Of a DNA stretch of 64,000 nucleotides, positions 35,284 to 44,996 are shown one piece after another; within the stretch, counting starts at the first letter, position 1; every line of letters begins with the position of its first letter. The notes beneath the pieces are model-generated. The model was not told the origin of the DNA. It made no database searches and worked only from the letters and a program-made list of their open reading frames with translations. The stretch is taken from assembly GCA_028277605.1 (NCBI GenBank), contig JANQFZ010000013.1, positions 1 to 64,000 on the forward strand. The letters run 5' to 3'. Position numbers and translations under genes: made by a program. Origin of the DNA: Vallitaleaceae bacterium (lineage in GTDB: Bacteria; Bacillota; Clostridia; Lachnospirales; Vallitaleaceae).

Positions 35284-37641
35284 ATGATAACCGTTTTAAA
35301 ACGAAGTGGAGCAATTGTTGATTTTAATAATAAAAAAATAATAACCGCAATTCAAGCGGCCATGGCAGAAACTAAAGCTGGTATAGAAGTAGATTTAGCT
35401 ATAGATATGAGTGAAGCTATCACCAAAGAAATAAGTACTTATAAAATGCCAATACCTGTTGAAACTATTCAAGACATTGTTGAAAACTATCTCATGGATT
35501 CACCTAGAAAAGATGCTGCAAAGCGTTATATTCTTTATCGCTATGAGAGAGATAAAACAAGAGATAAAAGAAATAAAAGAACGGATTCTACACTTCTATC
35601 AGAAGCCTTTATCAGCCAATATAAACATAAACCTAATCCCATGAAACAACTGGGTAGTTTTGTTTATTACAGAACATACTCACGATGGCTTCCTGAGGAA
35701 AATAGAAGAGAGTATTGGTGGGAGACAGTTAGACGTGCTGTTGAATACAACTGCAGCTTAATACCTACCACAAAGAAAGAAGCAGAGAAGCTTTATGATA
35801 ATATTTTTCATCTCCGCCAATTTTTATCTGGTAGAACCTTCTGGGTTGGTGCTACAGAAGTAGCTAAAAATTATCCGATGGCGAATTATAACTGTGCTTT
35901 TCAAGTGATTGATGACTTCGATTCTTTCAAAGATCTGTTTTATTTGTTAATGGTTGGTGCTGGAGTTGGCATTAGAGTTTTGAAAAGTGATATTGAAAAA
36001 TTACCAAAAATCAGAACTGATTTTGAAGTGATTCATGAGGACTATACCCCAACTCCTTATAACATGAGAGAAGATAGTACCAGCATCGAATTCAGTCATA
36101 ATAATACAGCAAAAATTATAATTGGAGATAGTAAAGAAGGATGGGTTCAATCTTTAGACCTATTTCTTAAGTTAATTTATAGTAATGAATATAGAAAAGT
36201 TAATACAGTGATTTTGAATTATAATCATGTGCGTCCAAAAGGTGAACGATTAAAAACTTTTGGAGGCACAGCAAGCGGACATACAAGCCTCAAGAACATG
36301 TTTATAAAAATAAGCAAAATCATAAAGAAAAGAGGAGTTGTAGAAGAAGAAATCCGAATCAACCTCCGTCCTATTGACTGTTTAGATATAGCTAATATTA
36401 TAGGAGAAAATGTAGTCGTTGGTGGTGTTAGACGAACTGCTGAAATTGTTCTCATTGGGCCAGATGACAAGGAATGTATCGAAGCTAAAAATAATCTCTA
36501 CAAACAAATAGATGGTCAGTGGATAGTTGACCAAGACATTATCCATAGACAAATGAGTAATAACTCTATCTACTACAAACAAAAACCGCAAAGAGAGCAA
36601 CTACATTGGATGTTGAATCAGATGAGATATTCTGGAGAACCTGGGTGGGTCAATGAATCAGCTGGTTTAAAAAGAAGACCTAATATGAATGGTGTTAATC
36701 CATGTGGTGAAATTCTTCTTGATTCTAAAGGTCTATGTAATTTAACAACAGTCAATGTCTATGCTTTTGTTAATGAAGACGGTACTCTAAACCAAGAAGA
36801 ATTATTTGATGCACAACGTTTATCTGCTAGAGCTGGTTACAGGATGACCTGTGTTGAATTAGAGCTTCCTAAATGGGATTATATACAAGATAGAGATAAA
36901 CTGATCGGCTGTTCTCTAACAGGATGGCAGGACATGGTCAATAAAGTGGGGCTTGACAAGAATGAGCAAGCTAAGCTTTTAACAAAGCTAAGAGAGATTG
37001 CTAAAGAAGCTGCTAAAGTATATTCTAGCGATATAGAACAAAATGAACCGCTTCTTGTAACCACCATTAAGCCTGAAGGTACTCTTAGTCAGCTTCCTAC
37101 AGTATCGAGCGGTGTCCACTATTCTCATTCTCCCTACTATATTAGAAGGGTTAGAATTAGTAGTGCCGATCCATTGTGTAAGGTATGTGAAGAATTAGGC
37201 TATCCAATATTTCCTGAAGTAGGCCAAGAACTAGAAACATGCACAACTAAAGTGATTGAGTTTCCAGTAAAAGCTCCAGAAGGCATAACTAAATACGATA
37301 TATCCGCTATAGAGCAATTGGAAAACTATCAGATGTTTATGGAAAATTATGTTGATCATAATTGTTCCATTACAGTTCATGTAAAAGAGCATGAATGGGA
37401 AGAAGTCGAACAATGGGTGTGGAATAACTGGGAAGATATAGTGGCAGTTACATTTTTATCTCTAGATAATAATTTTTATCAGCTTTTACCCTATGAAGCC
37501 ATTAACGAAGAAGAGTATCAGAAAAGAGTGAACGCTATGAAACCATTTATACCTAACCTTCTATCTAAGTATGAAAAAGTAGAGACAGAACTGGATATTG
37601 GAACACAGTCCTGTGAAAATGGTGTGTGTCCAATTCGATAA
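35284..37641 (+). CDS. nrdJ: Adenosylcobalamin-dependent ribonucleoside-triphosphate reductase (class II)
   Basis: This enzyme makes deoxyribonucleotides with a radical from coenzyme B12 and so works with or without oxygen. It is of the monomeric RTPR type first studied in Lactobacillus leichmannii. Recognisable residues are C204 in YNCAF, N472, C474 and E476 in NPCGEILL, C485 in GLCNLTT (the redox pair is C204 and C485, the thiyl residue C474), and the C-terminal shuttle pair C777/C782 in SCENGVC. Residues 3-90 form an ATP-cone (VLKRSGAIVDFNNKKI...) that the Lactobacillus enzyme lacks, so overall activity control by ATP/dATP is likely. GAGGTGA precedes the ATG. Two NrdR boxes lie upstream. 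Confidence 0.92.
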   Translation: MITVLKRSGAIVDFNNKKIITAIQAAMAETKAGIEVDLAIDMSEAITKEISTYKMPIPVETIQDIVENYLMDSPRKDAAKRYILYRYERDKTRDKRNKRTDSTLLSEAFISQYKHKPNPMKQLGSFVYYRTYSRWLPEENRREYWWETVRRAVEYNCSLIPTTKKEAEKLYDNIFHLRQFLSGRTFWVGATEVAKNYPMANYNCAFQVIDDFDSFKDLFYLLMVGAGVGIRVLKSDIEKLPKIRTDFEVIHEDYTPTPYNMREDSTSIEFSHNNTAKIIIGDSKEGWVQSLDLFLKLIYSNEYRKVNTVILNYNHVRPKGERLKTFGGTASGHTSLKNMFIKISKIIKKRGVVEEEIRINLRPIDCLDIANIIGENVVVGGVRRTAEIVLIGPDDKECIEAKNNLYKQIDGQWIVDQDIIHRQMSNNSIYYKQKPQREQLHWMLNQMRYSGEPGWVNESAGLKRRPNMNGVNPCGEILLDSKGLCNLTTVNVYAFVNEDGTLNQEELFDAQRLSARAGYRMTCVELELPKWDYIQDRDKLIGCSLTGWQDMVNKVGLDKNEQAKLLTKLREIAKEAAKVYSSDIEQNEPLLVTTIKPEGTLSQLPTVSSGVHYSHSPYYIRRVRISSADPLCKVCEELGYPIFPEVGQELETCTTKVIEFPVKAPEGITKYDISAIEQLENYQMFMENYVDHNCSITVHVKEHEWEEVEQWVWNNWEDIVAVTFLSLDNNFYQLLPYEAINEEEYQKRVNAMKPFIPNLLSKYEKVETELDIGTQSCENGVCPIR

Positions 37642-37651
37642 ATATTTAAAA

Positions 37652-37695
37652 GAAGCTAATACAAGATTACCCGTTTAAGGAAATGTATTAGCTTC
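37652..37695. terminator. Stem-loop between converging nrdJ and hydE
   Basis: A 12-bp perfect stem (GAAGCTAATACA at 37652-37663 with TGTATTAGCTTC at 37684-37695) encloses 20 bases. On the minus strand it runs into TTTTAAATATTT, which suits hydE; on the plus strand no T tract follows. Confidence 0.6.
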
Positions 37696-37708
37696 ATTAC
37701 TCACTTGA

Positions 37709-38758
37709 TTATATGGGATATTGTCTATCCAAATGATCTCCTCTTGACATGTCGACTATATAACCAGCATGACTAATACCTTCTTGAATAATAGCTAAGA
37801 ATTGTGCTCCTTCATCTCCTGTATTCATCTTTCCATCATATAATGAATACTTGTCTCTAACATTGGCTGGTGTTAAATTAGGCATAACAACATTAGCTCC
37901 TGCTCTTAATCCTTTCTTTCGCCCTATGGGACTAAGCGTTCCTAATGCTGTTGTGGCAGGTAATAAAACCTTTGGTAATAATAATCGAATCATTGACAAC
38001 AAAATGCATGTTTTATCAACGGTTCCAGATGGGTAACGACCTAGTGGGGTATCTTTTTGAGGAATAAAAGGACCTATGCCTACCATATGTGGTTGAAGCT
38101 CTTTTAAGAATCTTAAGTCTCTTACAAAATCCTCATTAGTCTGTCTAGGTAGTCCCACAATAAAACCTGCACCAATCTGATACCCGATCGTTTTAAGATC
38201 ATATAAGCATCTGATTCTATTATCATAGCTCATATCTGGATGAAGGTAGTCATATAATTCTCTGCTATTAGTTTCATGACGTAATAAATATCTGTCTGTA
38301 CCCGCATCATAATACCTTTTGAAACTGTCATATGATTTTTCACCAATGGAGAGTGTAATAGCACATTCTGGAAAATCGCTTTTTATATTGGATATAATAT
38401 CGCATATCTTTTGGTCGGTGTAATAAGGGTCTTCGCCCCCTTGTAAGACAAAGGTTCGATATCCCAAATGATAACCTTCTCTACAGCATGCTATAATACC
38501 CTCTTTAGACAATCTGTATCTATCCGCCTTACAGTTGGCATGTCTTATCCCACAATAAAGACAATTGTTTGTGCAATAATTGGTGAACTCTATAAGACCT
38601 CTAAGGTACACTTTGTCTTGATAGTTTGCCTTTCTTACTTTGTCTGCACATCTGTGCAAATATAACGTATTCTTATCATTGAGATTATTTAAAAGCTGTA
38701 GTAGATTTTCAGCATCCAAATCGTTAGTATGATAAAGCTGATCAATGAGTGATTTCAT
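37709..38758 (-). CDS. hydE: [FeFe]-hydrogenase H-cluster radical SAM maturase HydE
   Basis: HydE is a radical SAM enzyme that helps build the diiron site of [FeFe]-hydrogenases. The CX3CX2C cluster motif is C62, C66, C69 in YCTNNCLYCGIR. The following LQGGEDPYYTD, GLPRQTNEDF and PATTALGTLSPIGRKKGLRAGANVVMP are family-typical. The C-terminal cysteines that hold the optional second cluster of some HydE proteins are missing, which is common. At 349 residues the length fits. GAGGAG precedes the ATG. Neither hydF, hydG nor a hydrogenase gene is in the window, so the partners lie elsewhere. The related PylB and BioB are less likely given these motifs. Confidence 0.88.
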   Translation of the reverse strand: MKSLIDQLYHTNDLDAENLLQLLNNLNDKNTLYLHRCADKVRKANYQDKVYLRGLIEFTNYCTNNCLYCGIRHANCKADRYRLSKEGIIACCREGYHLGYRTFVLQGGEDPYYTDQKICDIISNIKSDFPECAITLSIGEKSYDSFKRYYDAGTDRYLLRHETNSRELYDYLHPDMSYDNRIRCLYDLKTIGYQIGAGFIVGLPRQTNEDFVRDLRFLKELQPHMVGIGPFIPQKDTPLGRYPSGTVDKTCILLSMIRLLLPKVLLPATTALGTLSPIGRKKGLRAGANVVMPNLTPANVRDKYSLYDGKMNTGDEGAQFLAIIQEGISHAGYIVDMSRGDHLDRQYPI

Positions 38759-38866
38759 AATCTTCTCCTCTCAAAAGGCATAAGATTAAAGTTTTAATTT
38801 AGTCTAGTTTATATAGTATCAAAAAAAAGTGTGATTGACAATGTATAGTATTTATACAAAAAGACA

Positions 38867-38912
38867 AACCCCTTAAGACTAGTGCTTTGATGCACTTCAA
38901 TCTTAAGGGGTT
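38867..38912 (-). terminator. Rho-independent terminator after oleate hydratase
   Basis: AACCCCTTAAGA (38867-38878) pairs with TCTTAAGGGGTT (38901-38912), and an inner AGTGC/GCACT extends the stem. On the minus strand the stem is followed by TTTGTCTTTTTG. Confidence 0.85.
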
Positions 38913-38980
38913 AATCTATTCACCTAATGTATAAGTTCTTTTAATAGAGGGTATCTTGTATTTCTAAGCTTCTAATCCTC

Positions 38981-40675
38981 CTACAGATCCATAATATTAT
39001 TGAGTCCTGTATTCATTAAAAGTTTTGCTAGAAGATTATCTATGGATATTTTTTTGCCTACCATAGTCCTGACTGTATTTAGGAGTACTCTAAGGTCATA
39101 TTGTCCATTATAAACTGGGGGTACCTGCTTTTCTAATCCTAGTAATTGGTAGACTGCCATGATAGCAGAACGTATAGAGTATTCAACTGTGAACACACAA
39201 TCATTAGGTATCTCTGAAAACTGCCCGATAAAAGCTAAGTTAGTGGAGCCTTTGGGTACTACCTCAGGACGGTCTCCCTTGCTACGAGGCATAAATTGAC
39301 TGGTAATATAGGGCATCATACACGGTATAACATTGGAAGAGGATAGAATCTCAGGTATTTGTTCCTCTAACCCTAGATGATATAGAAGTTCTGAAAGCAA
39401 CTCTGAACCCGTGCAATCTCGCATTTTTTTCTTAATGTAATTACCGTCTTTATCAGAAAATAAACCATAAGCCCATAATACATGTACGTTTTCAGGCTGA
39501 TTAATAAAATGCGGCTGTTTTGGAACAACGAAGGTTATCAACCAATTAGAATCCTTAATGGTTATGGCACCACCCATTCCTGGTGCATCGCCAGTAAACT
39601 CTAATAGATAATCTAATAGGGTTGAGTTATCTGTAATGGTTGTTGTAAAGGACAGCCAATTGGAATCTTCTATGTTGCCTGCAAAAACATCAGGATGACC
39701 AAAATCATCACTCTGTTTTGCAATCTTTTCCCATAGAGACCAACAACCTCTGTTTTTCTGATCACGGTTAAGAACCGCTGGCTTATCCATACTCCCTAAT
39801 GTTGAATTTTCAGTCATAGAGCCATTCGTGATAAAGACTAAATCAGTGTTAGATGTTTCAATGACCTCTTCTTTTCCATCTCTAATAATATAGATACGTT
39901 CCACTGTTTTTTCATTTTCTGTTATCTTAATATCCAGATCTGTAACTTCAACACCTAGTTCCATTCTAACCCCATGTTTTTTAAGCCAGGTGATGAGTGG
40001 TAAAATAAAGGAATCATATTGGTTGTATTCTGTATGAAGAATACCGACTAGTTGATTCATACCACTAATTAAGTGCATAAAACGAACAATATAGCGTTTG
40101 GCTTCTAATACACTATGCCAGTTTTCAAAAGCAAACATGGAACGAAAAAAATACCAAAAATTTGTTTCAAAAAACGCTGGTTTAAACCATTGCTCACAAG
40201 TAACATATCCCAAATCTTCATCGTTACTTATAACCAATTTACTTAAATCCATAATTTCATCCATTTCTAGACCAAGTGTTGAAAAATCAGCTTTTTGTCC
40301 TTGATTTTCAATAAGTCTGCAATGGGATTTAATGGGTTCTTCAATATTAAGCGCTTTAAATTCGTCCAAAACGGTTCTATTTGGATCTGTAAGTGAGGGA
40401 ATAAAGCCATATAAATCCCAAAGGCATTCCATATAACTTTCTAACTCTCTACCACCTCGTGCAACATAGCCGTCTTTTGCGTTACCTGCGCCATCCATGC
40501 TCCCACCTAAAACTCTCAGCTTTTCAAAGATATGTATTTGCTCGCCCTTCAGATGACCATCTCGAATTAGATAAGCTGCAGAAGCTAGAGATGCAATACC
40601 TCCACCTACTAAATAGGCATTCTTATTTTCGATTCCTTTGTGAGTAATAGTATTAATTCTTTCATAATTTTTCAT
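38981..40675 (-). CDS. ohyA: Oleate hydratase (MCRA family, FAD-dependent)
   Basis: Oleate hydratase adds water to the cis-9 double bond of unsaturated fatty acids, giving 10-hydroxy acids; it is thought to detoxify host or environmental fatty acids. The FAD-binding start NAYLVGGGIASLASAAYLIRD, the motif GGSMDGAGN and the RGGRE segment (whose Glu is the catalytic acid in characterised enzymes), then ESYMECLWDLYG, are clear. The ATG at 40675 is chosen since AGAGGTGG sits 5 bases upstream; the reading from the TTG at 40735 adds 20 residues without a ribosome site. With 564 residues it is complete. A cyclase-family gene and a TetR gene lie upstream in the same direction. Confidence 0.92.
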   Translation of the reverse strand: MKNYERINTITHKGIENKNAYLVGGGIASLASAAYLIRDGHLKGEQIHIFEKLRVLGGSMDGAGNAKDGYVARGGRELESYMECLWDLYGFIPSLTDPNRTVLDEFKALNIEEPIKSHCRLIENQGQKADFSTLGLEMDEIMDLSKLVISNDEDLGYVTCEQWFKPAFFETNFWYFFRSMFAFENWHSVLEAKRYIVRFMHLISGMNQLVGILHTEYNQYDSFILPLITWLKKHGVRMELGVEVTDLDIKITENEKTVERIYIIRDGKEEVIETSNTDLVFITNGSMTENSTLGSMDKPAVLNRDQKNRGCWSLWEKIAKQSDDFGHPDVFAGNIEDSNWLSFTTTITDNSTLLDYLLEFTGDAPGMGGAITIKDSNWLITFVVPKQPHFINQPENVHVLWAYGLFSDKDGNYIKKKMRDCTGSELLSELLYHLGLEEQIPEILSSSNVIPCMMPYITSQFMPRSKGDRPEVVPKGSTNLAFIGQFSEIPNDCVFTVEYSIRSAIMAVYQLLGLEKQVPPVYNGQYDLRVLLNTVRTMVGKKISIDNLLAKLLMNTGLNNIMDL

Positions 40676-40830
40676 ACTGACCACCTCTTCCATCAAATAT
40701 ACAACCATCTTAATCGATTCATATCCATTGTTCAATTGACAGAAATGGCATCATGTAAAGATTTTTTACAGAAATCCCTCATTGTATAGTAAGTAACTCA
40801 ACTTTGCAGTTTAAACATTAAACAAACTTT

Positions 40831-40859
40831 AACATAACAAATTTGTTTCTTATAGCCAA
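40831..40859 (-). promoter_or_regulatory. Candidate promoter and operator of ohyA
   Basis: On the minus strand TTGGCT (40854-40859) and TATGTT (40831-40836) are 17 bases apart. The spacer contains the 12-bp perfect palindrome AACAAATTTGTT (40836-40847), well placed for a repressor. The -35 and -10 each match the consensus only partly. Confidence 0.4.
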
Positions 40860-40956
40860 GTCCCTTTTTCAAAAATCACAACCTTTTGTTTAAACCTCAG
40901 TTACTTATGATACATTTCTCCGATAGAGTAATCTGCGATTTTAGAAATTAGTATTC

Positions 40957-41574
40957 TTAAACCTTTGCTACAACTCTAACAGGAGATGCTTCCGCCTTTA
41001 TTTTTAAGGGTAGTGCAATAATCTCAAATCTATCTATATTCAATAAACTTCCTAAGTTTTTCATGTTTTCAATAATAAGAATATCTTTCTCAAATAATAT
41101 TTTATGTATTTCAAAGGGATATTTATCTGGTGATGGCAAATCTATCCCAACCATCTTAATCCTTTTATTCACAAAAAATTGAGCTAACTGTTTTTCTACT
41201 ATTGGATGGTTGGTAAAATACTCCTTGCTTCCAAATTGCTTATCAAAACCTGTATATAAAAGTACAATGTCATTTTCCTCTACGATATCTATATATTCTT
41301 CCTGCATAGTAATAATGTTTTGTTCTCTGACATCAAGCAAACACCCATTTCCAATAAATTTATCTATAGGATAATCTTTTATTAGAACATTACTATCCAT
41401 TAGATGGCTAACAGCATCAATATGGGTTCCTACATGCATGCCAGTTTCTAATCTAGAGTCATTATATTTGTGCTTATCCAAAAATCTATTTTGATACAGC
41501 TTTAACTCATCGTCATAGGGATGCGTAGGTAAACCATTTTCTATGGTATAACTTAAGTCAATATATTTAGCCAT
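40957..41574 (-). CDS. Cyclase-family metal-dependent hydrolase (kynurenine formamidase-like)
   Basis: The 205-residue protein has the family's metal-binding motif HVGTHIDAVSHL (HxGTHxDxxxH) and a C-terminal pattern GIDLPSPDKYPFEIHKILF. Members include kynurenine formamidase, isatin hydrolase and many uncharacterised hydrolases. The DLSYTIENGLPTHP start is typical. No tryptophan-degradation gene lies nearby, so kynurenine formamidase is not supported by context. It follows the TetR gene by 48 bases and precedes ohyA by about 280 bases. AAGGAGG precedes the ATG. Confidence 0.82.
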   Translation of the reverse strand: MAKYIDLSYTIENGLPTHPYDDELKLYQNRFLDKHKYNDSRLETGMHVGTHIDAVSHLMDSNVLIKDYPIDKFIGNGCLLDVREQNIITMQEEYIDIVEENDIVLLYTGFDKQFGSKEYFTNHPIVEKQLAQFFVNKRIKMVGIDLPSPDKYPFEIHKILFEKDILIIENMKNLGSLLNIDRFEIIALPLKIKAEASPVRVVAKV

Positions 41575-41622
41575 TTATCCATACCTCCTTAGTAATTTTA
41601 AATAGAAAAGGACAGGCAATTA

Positions 41623-42228
41623 TCATTTCCTTTTCTCTTCATACTGCTTTAGAACTCTCATTATAGTACCATCCAATAATTCACTAAGGTTTAATATGAT
41701 ATTTTCAGGCTTTTCCTTCATGCCGCTATCCATCCATTTTGCCACTAGAGCTATGAAAGCTGGTGTATAAAAATCTACAACAAACTTTTTCTTGGACTCA
41801 GTAACCTGCATGCCCTCTGATAGTTCATAAATCTTCTGAGATAAGAATTGAGCGGTATTCGCAAATAGGAACCTTTCTAAATGCTCTCGTCCTATAGAAT
41901 GATAGGTGTTCATGCAGAAGGACTTATTTTTTTCTATGTATTGGAAAACTTTAAGATAAGCATTTTTCCAACTTTTGCTCTTGGACATACCTTCAACTAC
42001 TTCATGACTATATATCCATCCTAGTAATTCATATATATCCTGAAAATGATAGTAAAAAGCCTGTCGAGTTAATCCGCAACCTTGAGTAACATTTTGTATT
42101 GAAATTTTATTGAAAGGTGTACTAACCATTTGTTTTTTCAAAGAGTCAGCCAATGCTTCTTTGGTTCTATAATTATGAATTAGTGCCTCCCTCCCTTTAT
42201 TTTGAATACTCAAAATATATTCTTCCAT
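41623..42228 (-). CDS. TetR-family regulator (TetR_C_8/DhaS-like)
   Basis: The helix-turn-helix KISIQNVTQGCGLTRQAFYYHFQDIYELLGW is characteristic of TetR proteins of the dihydroxyacetone-kinase-regulator type. The C-terminal helical part would sense a ligand. It is the first gene of the TetR-cyclase-(ohyA) cluster and may control it, for example in response to fatty acids. The start is unclear: the ATG at 42228 has no ribosome site, while a strong GGGAGGGAGG lies inside the reading frame about 35 bases further in but with no ATG/GTG/TTG at a suitable distance. Confidence 0.85.
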   Translation of the reverse strand: MEEYILSIQNKGREALIHNYRTKEALADSLKKQMVSTPFNKISIQNVTQGCGLTRQAFYYHFQDIYELLGWIYSHEVVEGMSKSKSWKNAYLKVFQYIEKNKSFCMNTYHSIGREHLERFLFANTAQFLSQKIYELSEGMQVTESKKKFVVDFYTPAFIALVAKWMDSGMKEKPENIILNLSELLDGTIMRVLKQYEEKRK

Positions 42229-42292
42229 TATAATTTATGATTATTTTATCATAATATTAATAGTGCATCAAATAAAAGTAGGGATAATAGTA

Positions 42293-42333
42293 AAAATGCA
42301 AGATATAGTTATGGACATTACTATATCTTGCAT
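42293..42333 (-). terminator. Rho-independent terminator
   Basis: TGCAAGATATAGT (42298-42310) pairs perfectly with ACTATATCTTGCA (42321-42333). On the minus strand the stem ends in TTTTT (42293-42297). It lies about 87 bases past the interrupted phosphoesterase gene. Confidence 0.9.
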
Positions 42334-42419
42334 CTAGTTGAGTCTCACTTAATTATGAGGTCTAAGCATTTAATGATATCTAATAACTGTTAGGAAAAAA
42401 CCGTGTCTTATAGTAAAGC

Positions 42420-43652
42420 TTAAGGCTTTTTAATGATAGCAAATAGACCATCTGTATGAACAAATCCCCATAGAGCATGAGCACCTTTATAGTGACCCCA
42501 GTATTGTTGCTCATAACCGTCAGTACCGAAACCACCTTCTGGCTCTTGCTCGTCTAATCGGTATAAAACGCTGTAGTGATCTGAATAGCCCGTGTTTACA
42601 AAACACTCTTCTTTGAATACTGGAACCCAGCTATTACTAGATTCATCATAACGTCCTAATGTTACTTCATCCAGATTAACATGCTCTGGTACTGTCATAA
42701 TCACAGCCATTGCATCTGCAAAATCTAATCCATTTTCACCTATTATATTATCACCGGTATAAAGGTTATTGATAGGTCCATAATCTTTAGCATGTTCATC
42801 ATAATAGTTAGTTCCTTTTACTAATTCACCATCTCTAGTTACCATAGTAGGATTGTTAGCCATAAGTCCAGAACGGTTATTGAAAATCATAGAGGGTGAT
42901 GAGCTAATTTCTCTGCTACCTTCTATTATAGTTGCTGGCTCATTTTTGGTACCATATTTATTAATAACGCCAATAGTGGAATCTTGTACGGTTATGGTTT
43001 GTAGTACACCTTCATGGTCTTTATAAGTTCCATCTTGATTTTGATTACCATCAATCAATACGATATCCGATACGGTTACAGGATTCTCATCTGTGAACCA
43101 GCTTAAGGCTAACTGTTCATTCATGTTTTGAATAGCGTTTTCTCTTAAATGTGCTCTTGAACTGTTATACGTTAAATTATGTCCATCTATTATGGTAAAT
43201 TCTGTTCCTAGATAGCCTTTTGATTTAGGAGCCGTTGTGGTGGAGAAATAATTCTCTCCAGGTGCTACAATTCGCTTAAAAGCATCATTTGTATAACTGG
43301 CTGTATCTCCTATCTTCCAATTAAGCTTGATAGGCTGATTCACTGTTTTCCCATCTTCTTCTGTATAGTAGTCCCACTGATTTTTGTCAAAATCATAGTT
43401 CAGGTTATTCTCAGAAGCATACTCATCTTTGAATGAAACATCAGCAAAGTAATTACATAAGGTCATTTGACGTCCATTCACTTCAACAGAAAGAAATGAT
43501 ATTTTGCTGGAATGTCCTGTCTCTTTATCAATAAAATTGTCTTGATAAAGAGGCGTTTCAAAAGCCACATTGGTTCCAAAATTATTTTCATATGCTTTCC
43601 ATGAAGCATTACCTGTAATGATTTGTGTGAACGCTGGGGAACTCTTATCACC
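42420..43652 (-). pseudogene. C-terminal part of the interrupted metallophosphoesterase gene
   Basis: Reading on in the same frame past the TAA at 43653-43655 gives GDKSSPAFTQIITGNASWK and then an open frame of about 410 codons to the stop at 42420. It contains no other stop and no frameshift. The first possible start (GTG at 43568) has no ribosome site, so this part would not be made by itself. It looks like the beta-rich accessory region that follows the phosphoesterase domain in large secreted members; several VNGRQMTLCNYFADV-like strands are visible. Either the gene was inactivated recently, or the stop is read through, or it is a sequencing error. Confidence 0.8.
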
Positions 43653-44966
43653 TTATACAGAGTGTATTAGACTCCTTGAGTATTGATGATCATGTCCAGC
43701 AATATAGTGAACACCATACTCAGCAAATAGTCCAAAAAGCTTTTCTGAGAATTTTGGCTCTGATTTTTGCTGTTGCAAAACGAAACCTAATTGCCCCATA
43801 TCGTAAGCCATTAAATCAAACTGCTCATTTCTTTCCTCATCCTCTTTTCCTGATTCAAAGGATTCTAAAAAAGCTAACTTTTCCATGGATTCAAGATACA
43901 TCTTGTAGTCTTCAGATTCATACATTTGAGGACGATGCTTTGTAATAAAAGCCTCATGGCTAAAGACAACAATATGATCTACAGCATCGCCTTCATTTTC
44001 AAAAACATCTTTGAGCCATTTGTAAAGAAGCATCCACGTTCCACGATATTTTGTGCTGACTAGTTCAGCAAAGTAAGGATCTAATGCAACAAAAAGTGTA
44101 TTTTTATGTGTGAAGTAATACACAAGATCCTTGTAGTCTTCAGAAAAGCTTTTGATTTCACCAGATGCAATTTTATCATCTAATAAGCTTCCTGTGTACT
44201 GATGGTAGAGTTTATATCCTTGGTCGTAGCTATCGTCTTTACTGTAAACATCTATACTGTTATCTACATTGTTAACGGATGTTTTTTGAGTTTCATACTC
44301 ACTTGCAAACCAAGCCAGCCAGTTACGCCCATTAACAATTTCATGATTTCCTCGAATAGGATATATATCTATTCCAGCGTCTATGAAACGTTGAGCAATA
44401 CGGTTACGCCATACAACATACTCATGTTCAGAACGATGCTCTGTAAAATCTCCAATAAATAGAACCATATCCACCTTATCTTCAATCATCTTATCCACGA
44501 TAGGTTCAGCATAAGCAAAAGGAGGAACCTTCCAATCCCCTACAACATCTTTTCTGTTTTTAGAATCGACAGGAATCCCATAGCCTTTAGCATCTAATAC
44601 AAACTTAGGATTTAATGAATCACTTACATCAATAAGATATTTAGATCCATCCCAGATACCATCTTGGTTAACGTCAATACCAACATAGTATTTTCCAGCT
44701 TTAGTTAAGGCTTCATTGGTAATTTCTGTACCATCTGGCTGCACATATCTCAGTTCTACAGAATAATCGTCATCGTCACGTCCCTGCATATCAGGAAACA
44801 CAGCAAATTTCCAAGCTTTTTCATTGTTGTTTTGAACCATTACATTAGGTCCCATAGTTTTCTCTGTACTTGCAGCTGCTACCTGAATTTCACTCATAAC
44901 AACTAAATGTATCATACATAGAATGAGTAAAAATCCATTTTTAAGATAGTTGTGTCTACGTTGCAT
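43653..44966 (-). CDS. N-terminal part of secreted calcineurin-like metallophosphoesterase (interrupted)
   Basis: A signal peptide (about residues 1-31 from the ATG at 44966, hydrophobic core GFLLILCMIHLVV) exports the protein. The metallophosphoesterase motifs are in order: FPDMQGRDDD, IGDFTEH, RGNHE, FSHEAF and AGHDHQYSRS. An insert DVNQDGIWDG looks like a calcium-binding EF-hand/dockerin-type loop. The frame stops at TAA 43653-43655 directly after the last metal motif, though the same frame continues for some 410 codons. The start is uncertain (44966 with GAAGGGA 11 bases upstream, or 44987 with none). A LacI-type palindrome lies just upstream. The phosphate ester hydrolysed is unknown. 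Confidence 0.75.
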   Translation of the reverse strand: MQRRHNYLKNGFLLILCMIHLVVMSEIQVAAASTEKTMGPNVMVQNNNEKAWKFAVFPDMQGRDDDDYSVELRYVQPDGTEITNEALTKAGKYYVGIDVNQDGIWDGSKYLIDVSDSLNPKFVLDAKGYGIPVDSKNRKDVVGDWKVPPFAYAEPIVDKMIEDKVDMVLFIGDFTEHRSEHEYVVWRNRIAQRFIDAGIDIYPIRGNHEIVNGRNWLAWFASEYETQKTSVNNVDNSIDVYSKDDSYDQGYKLYHQYTGSLLDDKIASGEIKSFSEDYKDLVYYFTHKNTLFVALDPYFAELVSTKYRGTWMLLYKWLKDVFENEGDAVDHIVVFSHEAFITKHRPQMYESEDYKMYLESMEKLAFLESFESGKEDEERNEQFDLMAYDMGQLGFVLQQQKSEPKFSEKLFGLFAEYGVHYIAGHDHQYSRSLIHSV

Positions 44967-44996
44967 TATACATACATTCCCTTCCATTAACTTTGC

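Noticed and set aside
40957-41574. Kynurenine formamidase linked to tryptophan metabolism
   Set aside because: The family includes that enzyme, but no other kynurenine-pathway gene is nearby and the trp genes are 18 kb away in a separate biosynthetic operon.
42420-43568. Independent gene for the C-terminal part of the phosphoesterase
   Set aside because: The frame continues unbroken from the upstream part except for one TAA, and the GTG at 43568 lacks a ribosome site and cuts into a continuous domain.
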